From CAYLLN01 sp964384375 (GTDB lineage: Bacteria > Planctomycetota > Planctomycetia > Pirellulales > Pirellulaceae), in the NCBI GenBank assembly GCA_964384375.1, contig CAYLLN010000031.1, positions 1-64,000 of the forward strand: 64,000 nt of DNA. Reading direction: 5' to 3'. The notes under the pieces were generated by a model. The model worked only from the letters and a program-made list of their open reading frames with translations, was not told the origin of the DNA and searched no databases. Positions 36,634-45,037 of this stretch are shown here, in pieces (within the stretch, counting starts at the first letter, position 1; each line of letters opens with the position of its first letter). The translations under genes and the position numbers were made by a program.

Positions 36634-38133
36634 TTACTTCTCCAAGCTCGGCAAAATCGGCCGGTCGAGGCCGCCGTCGTCCGGCCGCACAGCGATCACG
36701 CGGACCGCCGGCTGCACAAACGTGACCGGCTGGTGCGGCATGTGCCAGAGGAGCGGCACGGTGAGCAGCCGCACGACCGACGAGATGGCGAACAGGTACA
36801 GGTACGCCTGGTGGTTCTCGCCGAGCGATTGCAGGATCGTCGCACCAATGATGCTTCCCAAGACGAGAGCCGCGGCGTTGCCGAAGTTGTAGAAAGTCAG
36901 CACGCCCGCCCGGTCTTGCCGCGGAATCGCCTCGAAGAACATCAGCAACATCGCCAGTTCATACGCGGCCCAGGCGATTCCCGACATGAGCTGCAAGCAA
37001 CTGACGAACAGAAACTGGCCCGAAATCGTCAGGTCATAGCTGGCTGCTCCGATCGGCAGATGGACGGTCGTGTCGAGCCAGTGAAACGAGTCGATGAAGA
37101 GCCAGAATCCGGCGACCGGCACGATCGCCACACCGCCAATCCAGAGGAGCCGCCGCGCCCCGGCATAGTGGGCGACGCGGCCCCACATCGGCAGGGCGAG
37201 TGCTTTTCCGAGGAAGCAGATGCCGATGAGGACCATGTAGCTGAGGTAGCTCCAACCCTCTTCGCCGAGCATGAACGGCGTGAAGTATGGGCCGGAGATT
37301 TGCACGGCTGTTTGCACTGCCAGCAGGTACAAGATGAGGCGACCGCCAACGTCTCCTTGAGTTGTGCTGACGATCTGGCCGAGCGACACGGGCCGGGCGA
37401 CGTAGCGCCCAGCCGACGGCTCGCTTTGATTGCCGAGGAATGCCGCCGAAATGAACCGGCACGTAGCGCCAACGACGAAGATTGCCGTGAATGCCGCCAG
37501 CAGCCACCACTGGATGCCGCCTGCTGTGGCGAGATTCGTTTTGGCGAAGTGCAGCGTGAGTCCGCCGGCCGCAAAGCCGAGCAGCACGCACATCTGGCTG
37601 ATTCGTGCCCGGCAGGCAAAAAACTTCGAGCGAACCCGCTTGGGAATGATCTCTTCGATCCAGGTGTTCCACCCTGGCCCTGCTGCCTGGCTCGCGGCCC
37701 AATAGATCGTGGCGGCGACGAAGACCCACGTCGCGGCGACGCTCGTCAGGCCGATGAAGAGCGCGGCCACCGGCATCAGCAAAAGCGCGATCGCTTGCAC
37801 TGCCGCACAGAGCACGACCCACGTCCGATACGAGCCAAACTTGCGGAGCGCCCACGGCGTGGAAAGCTGTAGTGCGGCCCCTGTGAGCATGGGGATCGTC
37901 GCGATCAGACCGGCGAAGGTCTCGCCGGTTCCCAGTGCCAGCGCGAACGCCGGGAGATACGTCTCGCCAATGCCGACCATGACGCTGTAGGCGGCGGCAT
38001 CTCCCACGCTGCACCGCATGTCGTGGCGCGGGGCGGGGTAGAGTCGAGGCGGCGCGGGAGAGGGGGCGAGCGGCTCGGGCGGGGCGGGCTTGTTCCGGCG
38101 GATTACCGGCCGGGGCGGAGTGGCAACGGACAT
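36634..38133 (-). CDS. Major facilitator superfamily transporter
   Basis: 499 residues from MSVATPPRP, after which a basic Pro-rich cytosolic tail precedes about 12 hydrophobic segments (for example IATIPMLTGAALQLSTPWALRKFG, where the GAALQL...P-R-GSYR pattern fits an MFS loop, and LWIGGVAIVPVAGFWLFIDSF). Substrate cannot be read from the sequence. A longer upstream frame of 42 residues lacks coding character. Confidence 0.85.
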   Translation of the reverse strand: MSVATPPRPVIRRNKPAPPEPLAPSPAPPRLYPAPRHDMRCSVGDAAAYSVMVGIGETYLPAFALALGTGETFAGLIATIPMLTGAALQLSTPWALRKFGSYRTWVVLCAAVQAIALLLMPVAALFIGLTSVAATWVFVAATIYWAASQAAGPGWNTWIEEIIPKRVRSKFFACRARISQMCVLLGFAAGGLTLHFAKTNLATAGGIQWWLLAAFTAIFVVGATCRFISAAFLGNQSEPSAGRYVARPVSLGQIVSTTQGDVGGRLILYLLAVQTAVQISGPYFTPFMLGEEGWSYLSYMVLIGICFLGKALALPMWGRVAHYAGARRLLWIGGVAIVPVAGFWLFIDSFHWLDTTVHLPIGAASYDLTISGQFLFVSCLQLMSGIAWAAYELAMLLMFFEAIPRQDRAGVLTFYNFGNAAALVLGSIIGATILQSLGENHQAYLYLFAISSVVRLLTVPLLWHMPHQPVTFVQPAVRVIAVRPDDGGLDRPILPSLEK

Positions 38134-38538
38134 GGGCGGCTTGTGGCGATATCGGGCGGTTACACTATGATACGTCGAACGGTTACAGCGTGGAGGGGAC
38201 GCGCTTGTAGCCGCTTGCGTTCGGGCCGACAACGCGAATTGTTGGCCGATTGGCCGCAAATCGCGGGGTCAGTTCGCCGGCGATGTTATAAGGTGTTGTC
38301 CCGTAATGACTTCCGCCGGTCGCGGCAGGTCGAGGGCGACTTCACATCGCTGAGTCGTTGCCGCGACAGGTGGGGTAGTAACGGAATCTGGGTGGCTGGG
38401 GACGAGCAACGCGAGACCCCGGACTGCCGGGGTTGAACTTGGTTTACCCCCAGCCACCCTCTCGTTAGTTTGCTGGGGCACAGAACGACGCAGATTCGAT
38501 CCTAAGGGCCGATTGTCACCCGAAGACATTTCCATTCC
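38134..38538. other. Intergenic region with nested hairpin element
   Basis: No gene supported. At 38390-38459 an outer pair GGGTGGCTGGGG/CCCCAGCCACCC encloses ACCCCGG-ACTG-CCGGGGT (38416-38433), the same two-hairpin style as the repeats at 32518 and 36534. Divergent promoters of the MFS gene and ubiE should lie on either side. Confidence 0.6.
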
Positions 38539-39258
38539 ATGTCCACCACCACGATCAACAAATCGAACGAGCGCGTGCAGCGGATGTTCGGCGAGATCGC
38601 TCCGAGCTACGACCGCATGAATCACCTACTGTCGCTCAACGTCGATCGCTACTGGCGGTGGTGGACAGTTAGAAAACTGGCCCCCGTCCCCGGCGAGCCG
38701 ATTCTCGACATCTGCACTGGCACGGGCGATCTGGCCCTCGCATTTCATCGGGCGACCGGGGGCAAGTCGGAGATCGTCGCCGCCGACTTCACGCGCGAGA
38801 TGCTCGACATTGGCCGCCGCAAGCAGGCCCGGGCGAAGATCGGCAGCGAGCTGACGTTCGTGGAGGCCGACGCCCAGAACCTGCCGTATGAAGACAATCG
38901 CTTCGCCATCGTCTCGGTCGCCTTCGGCCTGCGGAACGTGGCCGACACCGACCGCGGCCTGGCCGAGATGGCCCGCGTCTGCCGCCCCGGCGGACAGGTC
39001 GCCGTACTCGAATTCAGCTCCCCCCGCTGGCAGCCGTTTCGCGGCATGTACCTCTGGTACTTCCGCCACATCCTGCCGCGGATCGGCCAGTGGTTCGCGC
39101 GAAACAGCTCCTCTGCTTACGAATACCTGCCGGCGACGGTGGCCGAGTTCCCCGATGGCGAAGCGCTCGCCGAGCGGATGCGAGCGGTGGGCCTGGTGAA
39201 CGTGAAGTTTTGGCCGCTGACGGGCGGGATCGCGACGTTGTATGTGGGGCGGAAGTGA
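38539..39258 (+). CDS. ubiE: Demethylmenaquinone/ubiquinone C-methyltransferase
   Basis: SAM-dependent methylation of the quinone ring. 239 residues with MFGEIAPSYDRMNHLLSLNVDRYWR, motif I ILDICTGTGDLALAF, and the family block SVAFGLRNVADTDRGLAEMARVCRPGG followed by VLEFSSPRW and the C-terminal LTGGIATLYVGRK. In this phylum menaquinone is the likely product. Its stop overlaps the GTG start of the next gene by 4 bp (GTGA), and ubiX follows, suggesting one operon. Confidence 0.96.
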   Translation: MSTTTINKSNERVQRMFGEIAPSYDRMNHLLSLNVDRYWRWWTVRKLAPVPGEPILDICTGTGDLALAFHRATGGKSEIVAADFTREMLDIGRRKQARAKIGSELTFVEADAQNLPYEDNRFAIVSVAFGLRNVADTDRGLAEMARVCRPGGQVAVLEFSSPRWQPFRGMYLWYFRHILPRIGQWFARNSSSAYEYLPATVAEFPDGEALAERMRAVGLVNVKFWPLTGGIATLYVGRK

Positions 39259-39593
39259 GAGACTTGGAACTCGATCAAAATGCTTTTGACGCGGGAGAGG
39301 CGGCAGCGAGAGCCGATATTGCAGCAGGTCGCTTCGTTTACCGCTGGGCAGGACATGCCGGCCACTGGGGACATTGGATCGTAACCCAACTGGCGGAGCG
39401 ATATGGAGTGGGAGTTAGCGAAGGGTTTGGCGTGTGCTTCACCGATCCAATCAGCGGGTCGTACAACCAAGGATACAATCGAGTGTTGCGCTACGAACTC
39501 GACAAAAAGTTCGGCGAAGGCGCTATCGACAAGGTCTTCGCTGAATCGCGCGAACAGTCCGAAGAAGACTTGCACTCCGCGAAGCGACGATAG
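39255..39593 (+). CDS. Small protein of unknown function
   Basis: 112 residues from a GTG overlapping the ubiE stop (GTGA). It has an acidic N-terminus (DLELDQNAFDAGEAAARADI), an aromatic centre (VYRWAGHAGHWGHWIVTQLAERYGVGVSEGFGVCF) and a charged C-terminus. The tight overlap suggests translational coupling to ubiE. No family recognised; a link to quinone chemistry rests only on position. Confidence 0.6.
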   Translation: MRDLELDQNAFDAGEAAARADIAAGRFVYRWAGHAGHWGHWIVTQLAERYGVGVSEGFGVCFTDPISGSYNQGYNRVLRYELDKKFGEGAIDKVFAESREQSEEDLHSAKRR

Positions 39594-39622
39594 CTTGAGA
39601 AGAACCCAACTCGCTAGCCGTT

Positions 39623-40246
39623 ATGCTAAAGCATAACCTACCTGCTGCTCCCCTCGTCCTCGCCCTCACCGGCGCGAGCGGCGCGGTCTATGCCACGCGG
39701 CTGTTGGAGGTGCTCGTCCGGTCCGGAAATCACGTCCATTTCACGATCAGTCCCTCCGGCGCGGCGGTCGTGAAGCAGGAACTGGACATTGCGATTGATC
39801 CGGCTAAGCCCGACATCGCCGTACTCTTGCCGGCCGACATCGCGGATCAAGCGAAGTCGCTTGTCGTCTGCCATCACTATCAGGACTTCATGGCTCCCAT
39901 CGCCAGCGGGTCGTTTCTGACCGGCGGCATGGTGGTCTGTCCCTGCTCGGGCAGCACGCTGTCGGGCATTGCCCATGCGGCCAGCCAGAATCTGATTCAG
40001 CGAGCGGCCGAGGTCCATCTCAAGGAGCGTCGCAAGCTGATTCTCGTCCCGCGCGAAACGCCTCTCTCGGTCCTCCAAATCGAAAACATGCACCGCGCGG
40101 CGCAGGCCGGCGCGGTCTTACTGCCAGCAATGCCCGGCTTTTATCACGGCGCGAAGACGCTCGCGGACCTCGTCGATTTCGTTGTCGCCCGCATTCTCGA
40201 TCAGCTTGACGTACCGCACGACTTGATGAAGCGATGGGGTTCGTAA
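39623..40246 (+). CDS. ubiX: Flavin prenyltransferase UbiX/MqnM-type
   Basis: Makes prenylated FMN, the cofactor of UbiD-type decarboxylases in quinone synthesis. 207 residues: LTGASGAVYATRLLEVL, MAPIASGSFLTGGMVVCPCSG, SGIAHAASQNLIQRAAEVHLKERRKLILVPRETPLS and the end MPGFYHGAKTLADLVDFVVARILDQL. In the futalosine menaquinone route the homologue is MqnM. The decarboxylase gene is not in this window. Confidence 0.95.
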   Translation: MLKHNLPAAPLVLALTGASGAVYATRLLEVLVRSGNHVHFTISPSGAAVVKQELDIAIDPAKPDIAVLLPADIADQAKSLVVCHHYQDFMAPIASGSFLTGGMVVCPCSGSTLSGIAHAASQNLIQRAAEVHLKERRKLILVPRETPLSVLQIENMHRAAQAGAVLLPAMPGFYHGAKTLADLVDFVVARILDQLDVPHDLMKRWGS

Positions 40247-40344
40247 TCGCTGGTTGACAACGCGCGGGCGTGCAATCACTCTGTAGGGCGATTGGTGTTC
40301 CATTTCATGAACACGCCTTCGTCCACGAGCGCTGGAGCGCTTTG

Positions 40345-40872
40345 ATGCTTGTCATCCGACATCGGAGTTTCACCGTAGCCGTCGATCATCCCGCGGTGTG
40401 GGTCGAGCGCGGCGATCAAATCGTGCGCGACCTCATCGACGTGCTCACGCATCCGGAAATCACGCTCGCCAGCTTGCGGCATTTGATCGACCAGCGCGAT
40501 CGGCTGACGACCGGCGTGTTCCACTCGCCCGACGGCCGCGGTTGCTTCATTCACCTGCTGACCGAGCCGCTCGCGCCGCACAAGCACGTTCGCAACAAAC
40601 GGGACCTGGCCCGGCTCTTCGGCCGCCCACACGGCCGCCCTGGCACGCTCGGCTATATCGCACCCGCGGATTCGCCCGAGTATCAGCCGGTGAAGTGGCT
40701 CGTGCGCCTCGTGGATAAGCAAATCTGCCGGCTGGTGCGGCTGCGGTACAGCCGCTCGGCGGAGCTGTTCGATTACGACCTCGTGCTCGCCGTTGCCGAG
40801 CAAGTGCTGGAGCAGCGCGAGATCGTCGAAGCCACCCGCTTCCAGCACCGGATGCTGCCGAGCGCGAGTTAA
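40345..40872 (+). CDS. Conserved hypothetical protein downstream of ubiX
   Basis: 175 residues. The chosen ATG has a GGAG site 8 nt upstream; longer readings start with poor sequence. Opening VIRHRSFTVAVDHPAVWVERGDQIV, then RDLIDVLTHPEITLASLRHLID, NKRDLARLFGRPHGRPGTLGYIAP and a basic C-terminal helical part. It follows ubiX by about 100 bp on the same strand. No function assigned. Confidence 0.6.
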   Translation: MLVIRHRSFTVAVDHPAVWVERGDQIVRDLIDVLTHPEITLASLRHLIDQRDRLTTGVFHSPDGRGCFIHLLTEPLAPHKHVRNKRDLARLFGRPHGRPGTLGYIAPADSPEYQPVKWLVRLVDKQICRLVRLRYSRSAELFDYDLVLAVAEQVLEQREIVEATRFQHRMLPSAS

Positions 40873-40893
40873 GCTCCTTCCGCGTGCGCAAAC

Positions 40894-40920
40894 AAAAACC
40901 GGAGGGCGGTTGCCCTCCGG
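40894..40920 (-). terminator. Rho-independent terminator of the HtrA gene
   Basis: On the minus strand CCGGAGGGC and GCCCTCCGG (arms at 40912-40920 and 40899-40907, 4-nt loop) are followed by TTTTTG. It lies about 30 bp past the protease stop codon. The same CCGGAGG hairpin text, without the T-tract, recurs at 46972. Confidence 0.75.
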
Positions 40921-40951
40921 CTAATGGAACTTGCGAATCTACGGCGAGCAG

Positions 40952-42550
40952 TTACTCGCTCTTCACGACGACAAACCGCGAGCCTTCGGCCGAGCGGACG
41001 AGCAGGAGCACGCCCTTCTCGAGCTTCGCCTTCTCCATCTCGGCTTCAAAGCCGGCGACGTCCTTGACCATCACGCGGCCAACTTGCACCACGGCCATCG
41101 ACGGCTGGAGGCCTGCACGGGCGGCGGCGCTGTCTGGCTCGACACCGGTGATGACGACGCCGGTGGCGTCCTTCATGCCAAGCTGCTTCGCCACCTCTTC
41201 GGTCAGCGGAGCGACTTCCAGCCCGAGCTTGTCGAACTGCTTGCTCTCGACCGGGGCTTCCTCGGCAGCATTTTCTTTCAGGCTCACACCGTAGTTGGCC
41301 GGCTGCGGCTTCACGGTGACGCTCAGCTTCACTTCCTTGCCGTCGCGAACGACCTTCACCGGGACCGACTTGCCCACCGCGGTGCGGCTGACCACGGCCG
41401 ACAGTTGCCGGTGGTCGGCGATGTGCGTGCCGTTGAACTCGACGATCACGTCCTGCGACTTGATCCCCCCGGCGGCGGCCGGCGAATCGGGCTGCACGTC
41501 GGTGATCAGGGCACCGCCGGGCGTCTTCACGCCGAGCTGGTCGGCCAGATCCTGATCGACCGGCTGAATGCCGACGCCCAGGTAGGCCCGCTGCACCTTG
41601 CCGTCCTTTACGAGCTGATCGCCAACCCACTTCGCGACGTTCACGGGAACCGCAAAGCCGATTCCCTCAAAGCCGCCGCTTCGCGAGCTGATGGCCGTGT
41701 TGATGCCGATCACTTCCCCTTGCAGGTTGACGAGCGGTCCGCCGCTGTTGCCGGGGTTGATCGCAGCGTCGGTCTGAATGAACTCCTCGTGCCGCATCAT
41801 GCCGATCGCCCGCCCCTTGGCGCTGACGATACCGGCGGTGACGGTGTTTTCCAGGCCAAACGGCTGGCCAAGGGCGAGCACCCAATCGCCGATCTTCATC
41901 TTGTCGCTGTCGCCGAGCGGGGCGAACGGCAGCGAACCTTCGGCCTTGATGCGAATCACGGCCACATCGGTATGCGGATCGGTCTTCACGTCGGTGGCAA
42001 CGAACTCGCGGCCGTCGTGCAGCTTCACGGTCAGCTTGCCACCGCCGGCAACGACGTGGTTATTCGTCAGGATGATCCCCGACGCGTCGATGATCACGCC
42101 GCTTCCCGAGCTGTGCTGCGGGACGCTGGGCATCTCGCCCATGCCATCACCACCGCCGAACCCTTCCATGCCGGGCCCTTGCTCGAAAAACTTCTTCATG
42201 AACGGATCGAGCTGCTCAAAGCCCTTGGGCAGTTCACGTCCGCCGAACGGATTGCCACCGCGCGGCGCGGCGTCCTGATTCGGGCGCACCTGCCGCACCA
42301 TCCGCGGCCGGCTTTCGTTGTGAATCGAAACGACCGCCGGCAGCACCTTCTCCGACGACTGCCGGAAGGCCTCCGACAGAGCCGTCGCGTGAGCGAGCTG
42401 CGGATCGTTCGCGCTGATGGCGGGCTTGTGCGTCTCGGCGGTCAGAATACCGGTGACGCCCGAAAGATACGTTCCCACACCGACACCGGCCGCAAGCATC
42501 ACGCCCACAGCCGCCAACTTGGCCTTCGCCTTTCGCGAAGTGTTTCTCAT
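40952..42550 (-). CDS. degP: Do-like serine protease HtrA/DegP
   Basis: Periplasmic protease-chaperone for misfolded proteins. 532 residues; an AGAAGG ribosome-binding site marks this Met, 13 codons inside the longest frame. A membrane or signal segment (KLAAVGVMLAAGVGVGTYL) and a Gly/Met-rich linker lead to a trypsin-like domain with catalytic H165 (LTNNHVVAGG), D195 (HTDVAVIRI) and S269 (NPGNSGGPL). Two PDZ domains follow (PVDQDLADQLGVKTPGGALI; second from about 430). A terminator lies after it and an 8-6-8 palindrome upstream. Confidence 0.95.
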   Translation of the reverse strand: MRNTSRKAKAKLAAVGVMLAAGVGVGTYLSGVTGILTAETHKPAISANDPQLAHATALSEAFRQSSEKVLPAVVSIHNESRPRMVRQVRPNQDAAPRGGNPFGGRELPKGFEQLDPFMKKFFEQGPGMEGFGGGDGMGEMPSVPQHSSGSGVIIDASGIILTNNHVVAGGGKLTVKLHDGREFVATDVKTDPHTDVAVIRIKAEGSLPFAPLGDSDKMKIGDWVLALGQPFGLENTVTAGIVSAKGRAIGMMRHEEFIQTDAAINPGNSGGPLVNLQGEVIGINTAISSRSGGFEGIGFAVPVNVAKWVGDQLVKDGKVQRAYLGVGIQPVDQDLADQLGVKTPGGALITDVQPDSPAAAGGIKSQDVIVEFNGTHIADHRQLSAVVSRTAVGKSVPVKVVRDGKEVKLSVTVKPQPANYGVSLKENAAEEAPVESKQFDKLGLEVAPLTEEVAKQLGMKDATGVVITGVEPDSAAARAGLQPSMAVVQVGRVMVKDVAGFEAEMEKAKLEKGVLLLVRSAEGSRFVVVKSE

Positions 42551-42669
42551 GGTCCTTCTCCCTGAAATCCTGTGTCTGATGAATGCCAAAAAGAACTGGC
42601 CGGCAGCAGAACTGCGTGCTGCTTCCCTTTGCTACGCGCGGCGGGGGTCCGCGGTTCGCGGAGCGTGTC

Positions 42670-42691
42670 AAACTGACGGAATTGTCAGTTT
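42670..42691. promoter_or_regulatory. 8-6-8 palindrome upstream of degP
   Basis: AAACTGAC and GTCAGTTT, separated by GGAATT, form a perfect inverted repeat about 120 bp upstream of the protease start. It may be an operator for envelope-stress or heat-shock control; read on the plus strand it could also act as a weak terminator. Confidence 0.45.
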
Positions 42692-42800
42692 TTGCGGGCC
42701 GGCGCAAGCATGCATTTCAGGCGGAGGGGGGTGGACTGGGCCACGAAGTTTCGCAAGTAGAAGAATCGCAAGAACTTGCGAACATGGCCTCGCGCGGTCG

Positions 42801-42830
42801 CTCCCGCCCTGGCTGTTTGCAGGGCGGGAG
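42801..42830. repeat. 11-bp hairpin after the propeller gene
   Basis: CTCCCGCCCTG and CAGGGCGGGAG with an 8-nt loop, about 25 bp past the propeller stop codon on the minus strand. No T-tract follows it. Confidence 0.55.
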
Positions 42831-42855
42831 TGTGCGAAATCACTCAGGAATCGGA

Positions 42856-44007
42856 TTAGTCAACGGCCAGCCCCAGGTACGACTGCCCGGTTTTCAGCAT
42901 GAGCGGCGAGTGGGCCTCGTCGATTTCTGTGAGCATCCGGTCTTTGCCAATGCGATAGACCGAGAGCGTCTTCGAGTTCGATCCGAGGGCATAAAGATGC
43001 ATGCCGTCGGCCGACACCACGATGTCTTTCGTATCCGGGCTGGTCGGAGCGTTGCGCCGCTTCACAGAACCCATCAGCTTCAGCGTGCCATCGGCTGAGA
43101 GGTCGAAGGTGCTGATCGAGTTGCTGACAAAATTGGCGACATAGAGCGCCTGGCCGTCGGGGGAAATGGCCGTCCAACACGCGGCCGTTTCGTTGTCCCC
43201 TACGGCGTCTCCGATTTGCTTGGGACTGCCGGTCGCGGGATCGACGCCAAACACCGTGACCGCACTGCCGCGGAAGTTCGACACGAAGAGGTGATCCCCC
43301 TTACTGCTCCAGGAGAAGCCAACCGTACCCGACGCGCCGCGCGGCGTCGCCGGCGAACCGGGACCGGCCTTCAAAGTGCCGTCGGCTTGTAGTTTGCCGC
43401 CGTGAATGCGGCTGCCGTCTTCCGATTGGAATCCGGATGTGACGGCGACGAGCCCGCTGCCGGGAGCGAACTCAATCTGGGCCGGTCCCAGCCCCTTGGG
43501 AAACGCAAGGGTCGAGCGAGGAATCGGCATCAGCTTGCCGTCTTCGCCGAGCCGAAAGCCCGTGATATTGGGCATCGTCCGGGGATTGCCAAACGGCACT
43601 GCCTGATTCGCGACATAGACCACGTTCTCATGGACCGACAGGCTCAGCGGGTTTTCGCCGCCGGAAGGGAACGGCGAGCCGGAAACCGGCATCAGCATGC
43701 CTTCGTGTTTGCGGAGAACGCTGATCGAGTGACTGCCGGGATTGACCGCCAACACCAGATCGCCAACGACGCGGATGGCTCCTTGCTGGTCGATGTCGCC
43801 GCCGGCAAGTCCCTTTCCGCCGGTGGGAAACGGGGAACCACTGACTTCCGTCAGCGACCCGTCGGGCATCTGTTCAAGGACGACAACGGCATTGTGATCG
43901 GGATCGTTGTTCAAGGTATAGACGCGATGCCTGGTTTCTGCGGCCCGAGCCGCGAAAGGCAACAACAGTAAAGTGGCCAGCAAGCTGGCGCGCAGGACGA
44001 AACGCAT
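42856..44007 (-). CDS. Exported lactonase-type beta-propeller protein
   Basis: 383 residues with a signal peptide (MRFVLRASLLATLLLLPFAARA-AET). The rest is a seven-bladed propeller with the lactonase-family rhythm: RVYTLNNDPDHNAVVVLEQMPDGSLTEVSGSPFPTGG, VHENVVYVANQAVPFG, ISPDGQALYVANFVSNSISTFDLSADGTL, and DIVVSADGMHLYALGSNS. 6-phosphogluconolactonase is one member; the export signal argues for a different periplasmic substrate or a binding role. Confidence 0.85.
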   Translation of the reverse strand: MRFVLRASLLATLLLLPFAARAAETRHRVYTLNNDPDHNAVVVLEQMPDGSLTEVSGSPFPTGGKGLAGGDIDQQGAIRVVGDLVLAVNPGSHSISVLRKHEGMLMPVSGSPFPSGGENPLSLSVHENVVYVANQAVPFGNPRTMPNITGFRLGEDGKLMPIPRSTLAFPKGLGPAQIEFAPGSGLVAVTSGFQSEDGSRIHGGKLQADGTLKAGPGSPATPRGASGTVGFSWSSKGDHLFVSNFRGSAVTVFGVDPATGSPKQIGDAVGDNETAACWTAISPDGQALYVANFVSNSISTFDLSADGTLKLMGSVKRRNAPTSPDTKDIVVSADGMHLYALGSNSKTLSVYRIGKDRMLTEIDEAHSPLMLKTGQSYLGLAVD

Positions 44008-44176
44008 GGGAACTGCTCCGAGACGGGGTGGCGGTAGAAGGCCTGCGGCAAGGCGCCGCGAATGGCCGGTAGAGTTGGCCCGTCCCGAGCGCTCGGTCAG
44101 GCCGCAACCTTGGATTGCGGTCGGGCGCAGGAGTTACACCGCGGCTTTCATTTTTCTGCGGAGTCGTTCGCTCGCC

Positions 44177-44551
44177 TCATGCCTGACCGGCAGACCGCTT
44201 CGTATAGTGCGGCTGATAGAGCTGAATCGTGATCCCGCCGGGCATTGTGAAATACGTCACGAGGCCGTAGCCGTGATCCTCGACTGGGGCGAGAAACTCG
44301 ACCCCCTTCGCCTTGAGATCGGCGACGGTCTGCTCGATCTGGTCGCAAAAGAGCGAGATCGCATGCGTGCCGACCTGGGCGTGCGGCTGCGATGCATCGG
44401 CCGGATGAACGCCCATGTCCCCTGCCGGCAAATCGAAGATGAGCCACCCTTCCCCCACGTCGGTGAACGGCAGGCCGAGCTTGTCGCGCAGGAAGGCTCG
44501 CGTCGCGTCGGCATCGGAGCTGTAAAACATCGTGTGTACGCCGCGAATCAT
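44177..44551 (-). CDS. VOC/glyoxalase-family protein
   Basis: 124 residues. The start MIRGVHTMFYSSDADATRAFLRDKLG is preceded by AGGA 8 nt upstream; longer readings run antisense through the next gene. Two beta-alpha-beta-beta-beta units (first above; second THAISLFCDQIEQTVADLKAKGVEFLAPVEDHGYGLVTYFTMPGGITIQLYQPH) match the vicinal-oxygen-chelate fold. Metal ligands are likely H and E positions, but specific activity is unknown. Confidence 0.85.
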   Translation of the reverse strand: MIRGVHTMFYSSDADATRAFLRDKLGLPFTDVGEGWLIFDLPAGDMGVHPADASQPHAQVGTHAISLFCDQIEQTVADLKAKGVEFLAPVEDHGYGLVTYFTMPGGITIQLYQPHYTKRSAGQA

Positions 44552-44628
44552 GGCAGGCATCCTATGAGCGGATGAAGGTTCGACCGTGCTGGGGTCCATG
44601 CTAGCGAACGGCAACTGCCGCGGCGAGG

Positions 44629-44634
44629 TACAAT
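44629..44634 (+). promoter_or_regulatory. TACAAT -10-like element, leaderless BFD message
   Basis: TACAAT ends 7 nt before the ATG at 44642, so transcription should begin on the start codon. The sequence shows no ribosome-binding site. The same arrangement precedes moaB. Confidence 0.4.
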
Positions 44635-44641
44635 CGGGCGT

Positions 44642-44938
44642 ATGAACCTCGACGAGGAACTCTGCCTCTGCTTTCACGTCTCGCGGCGGAAGGTCATCAA
44701 CTTCATCCGCATCGAAAAGCCCAAGCGGCCCGCCCAGCTCAGCGAGTGCTTCGGCGCGGGGACCGGTTGCGGCTGGTGCCGGCCGTTCCTCGAGCGGCTC
44801 TTCGAGCAAGCGGTCCTTGGCGGCGAGACGACGGTCGATTTTCCGACGGCTGAGGAATATGCCAAGCTGCGGAGCAAGTACGTCCGCGACGGCGGCGGCA
44901 CTCCTCCGCCGGGAGCGACGCCGGTGGAGGAAGGGTAA
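44642..44938 (+). CDS. BFD-like [2Fe-2S] protein
   Basis: 98 residues with four Cys in the bacterioferritin-associated-ferredoxin pattern: C8-L-C10 and C43-G-W-C46 (ELCLCFHVSRRKVINFIR, FGAGTGCGWC). Such proteins hold a 2Fe-2S cluster and donate electrons to release iron from ferritin, or serve as domains of larger redox enzymes. The tail beyond residue 50 is unusually long and ends in Gly/Pro-rich text. Confidence 0.85.
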   Translation: MNLDEELCLCFHVSRRKVINFIRIEKPKRPAQLSECFGAGTGCGWCRPFLERLFEQAVLGGETTVDFPTAEEYAKLRSKYVRDGGGTPPPGATPVEEG

Positions 44939-44982
44939 GTGCGGAGTTCGGAATGCGGAGCGCGGAATGGATTTCAGGGTCC

Positions 44983-45030
44983 AAGTTTCAGGTTTCTAGT
45001 CCCCGACCTCCAACTTGAAACTTGAAACTT
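44983..45030. repeat. Inverted phrase repeat (AAGTTTCA)
   Basis: AAGTTTCAGGTTTC (44983-44996) pairs with GAAACTTGAAACTT (45017-45030) with one mismatch. It lies just before the methyltransferase stop codon side, and directly repeated GCGGA-type units precede it at 44941-44968. Confidence 0.5.
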
Positions 45031-45037
45031 CCTCGCC

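Larger units (their letters stand above)
42551..42855. other. Regulatory-looking gap upstream of degP
   Basis: No gene supported. It contains the palindrome at 42670, a hairpin TTCGCAAGT/ACTTGCGAA (42750-42782) and the strong hairpin at 42801. The first probably belongs to degP control, the last two to the 3' end of the propeller gene. Confidence 0.5.

Noticed and set aside
40931..42565. 544-codon plus-strand open frame opposite degP
   Set aside because: Antisense shadow; His/Arg/Leu-rich composition typical of such mirrors.
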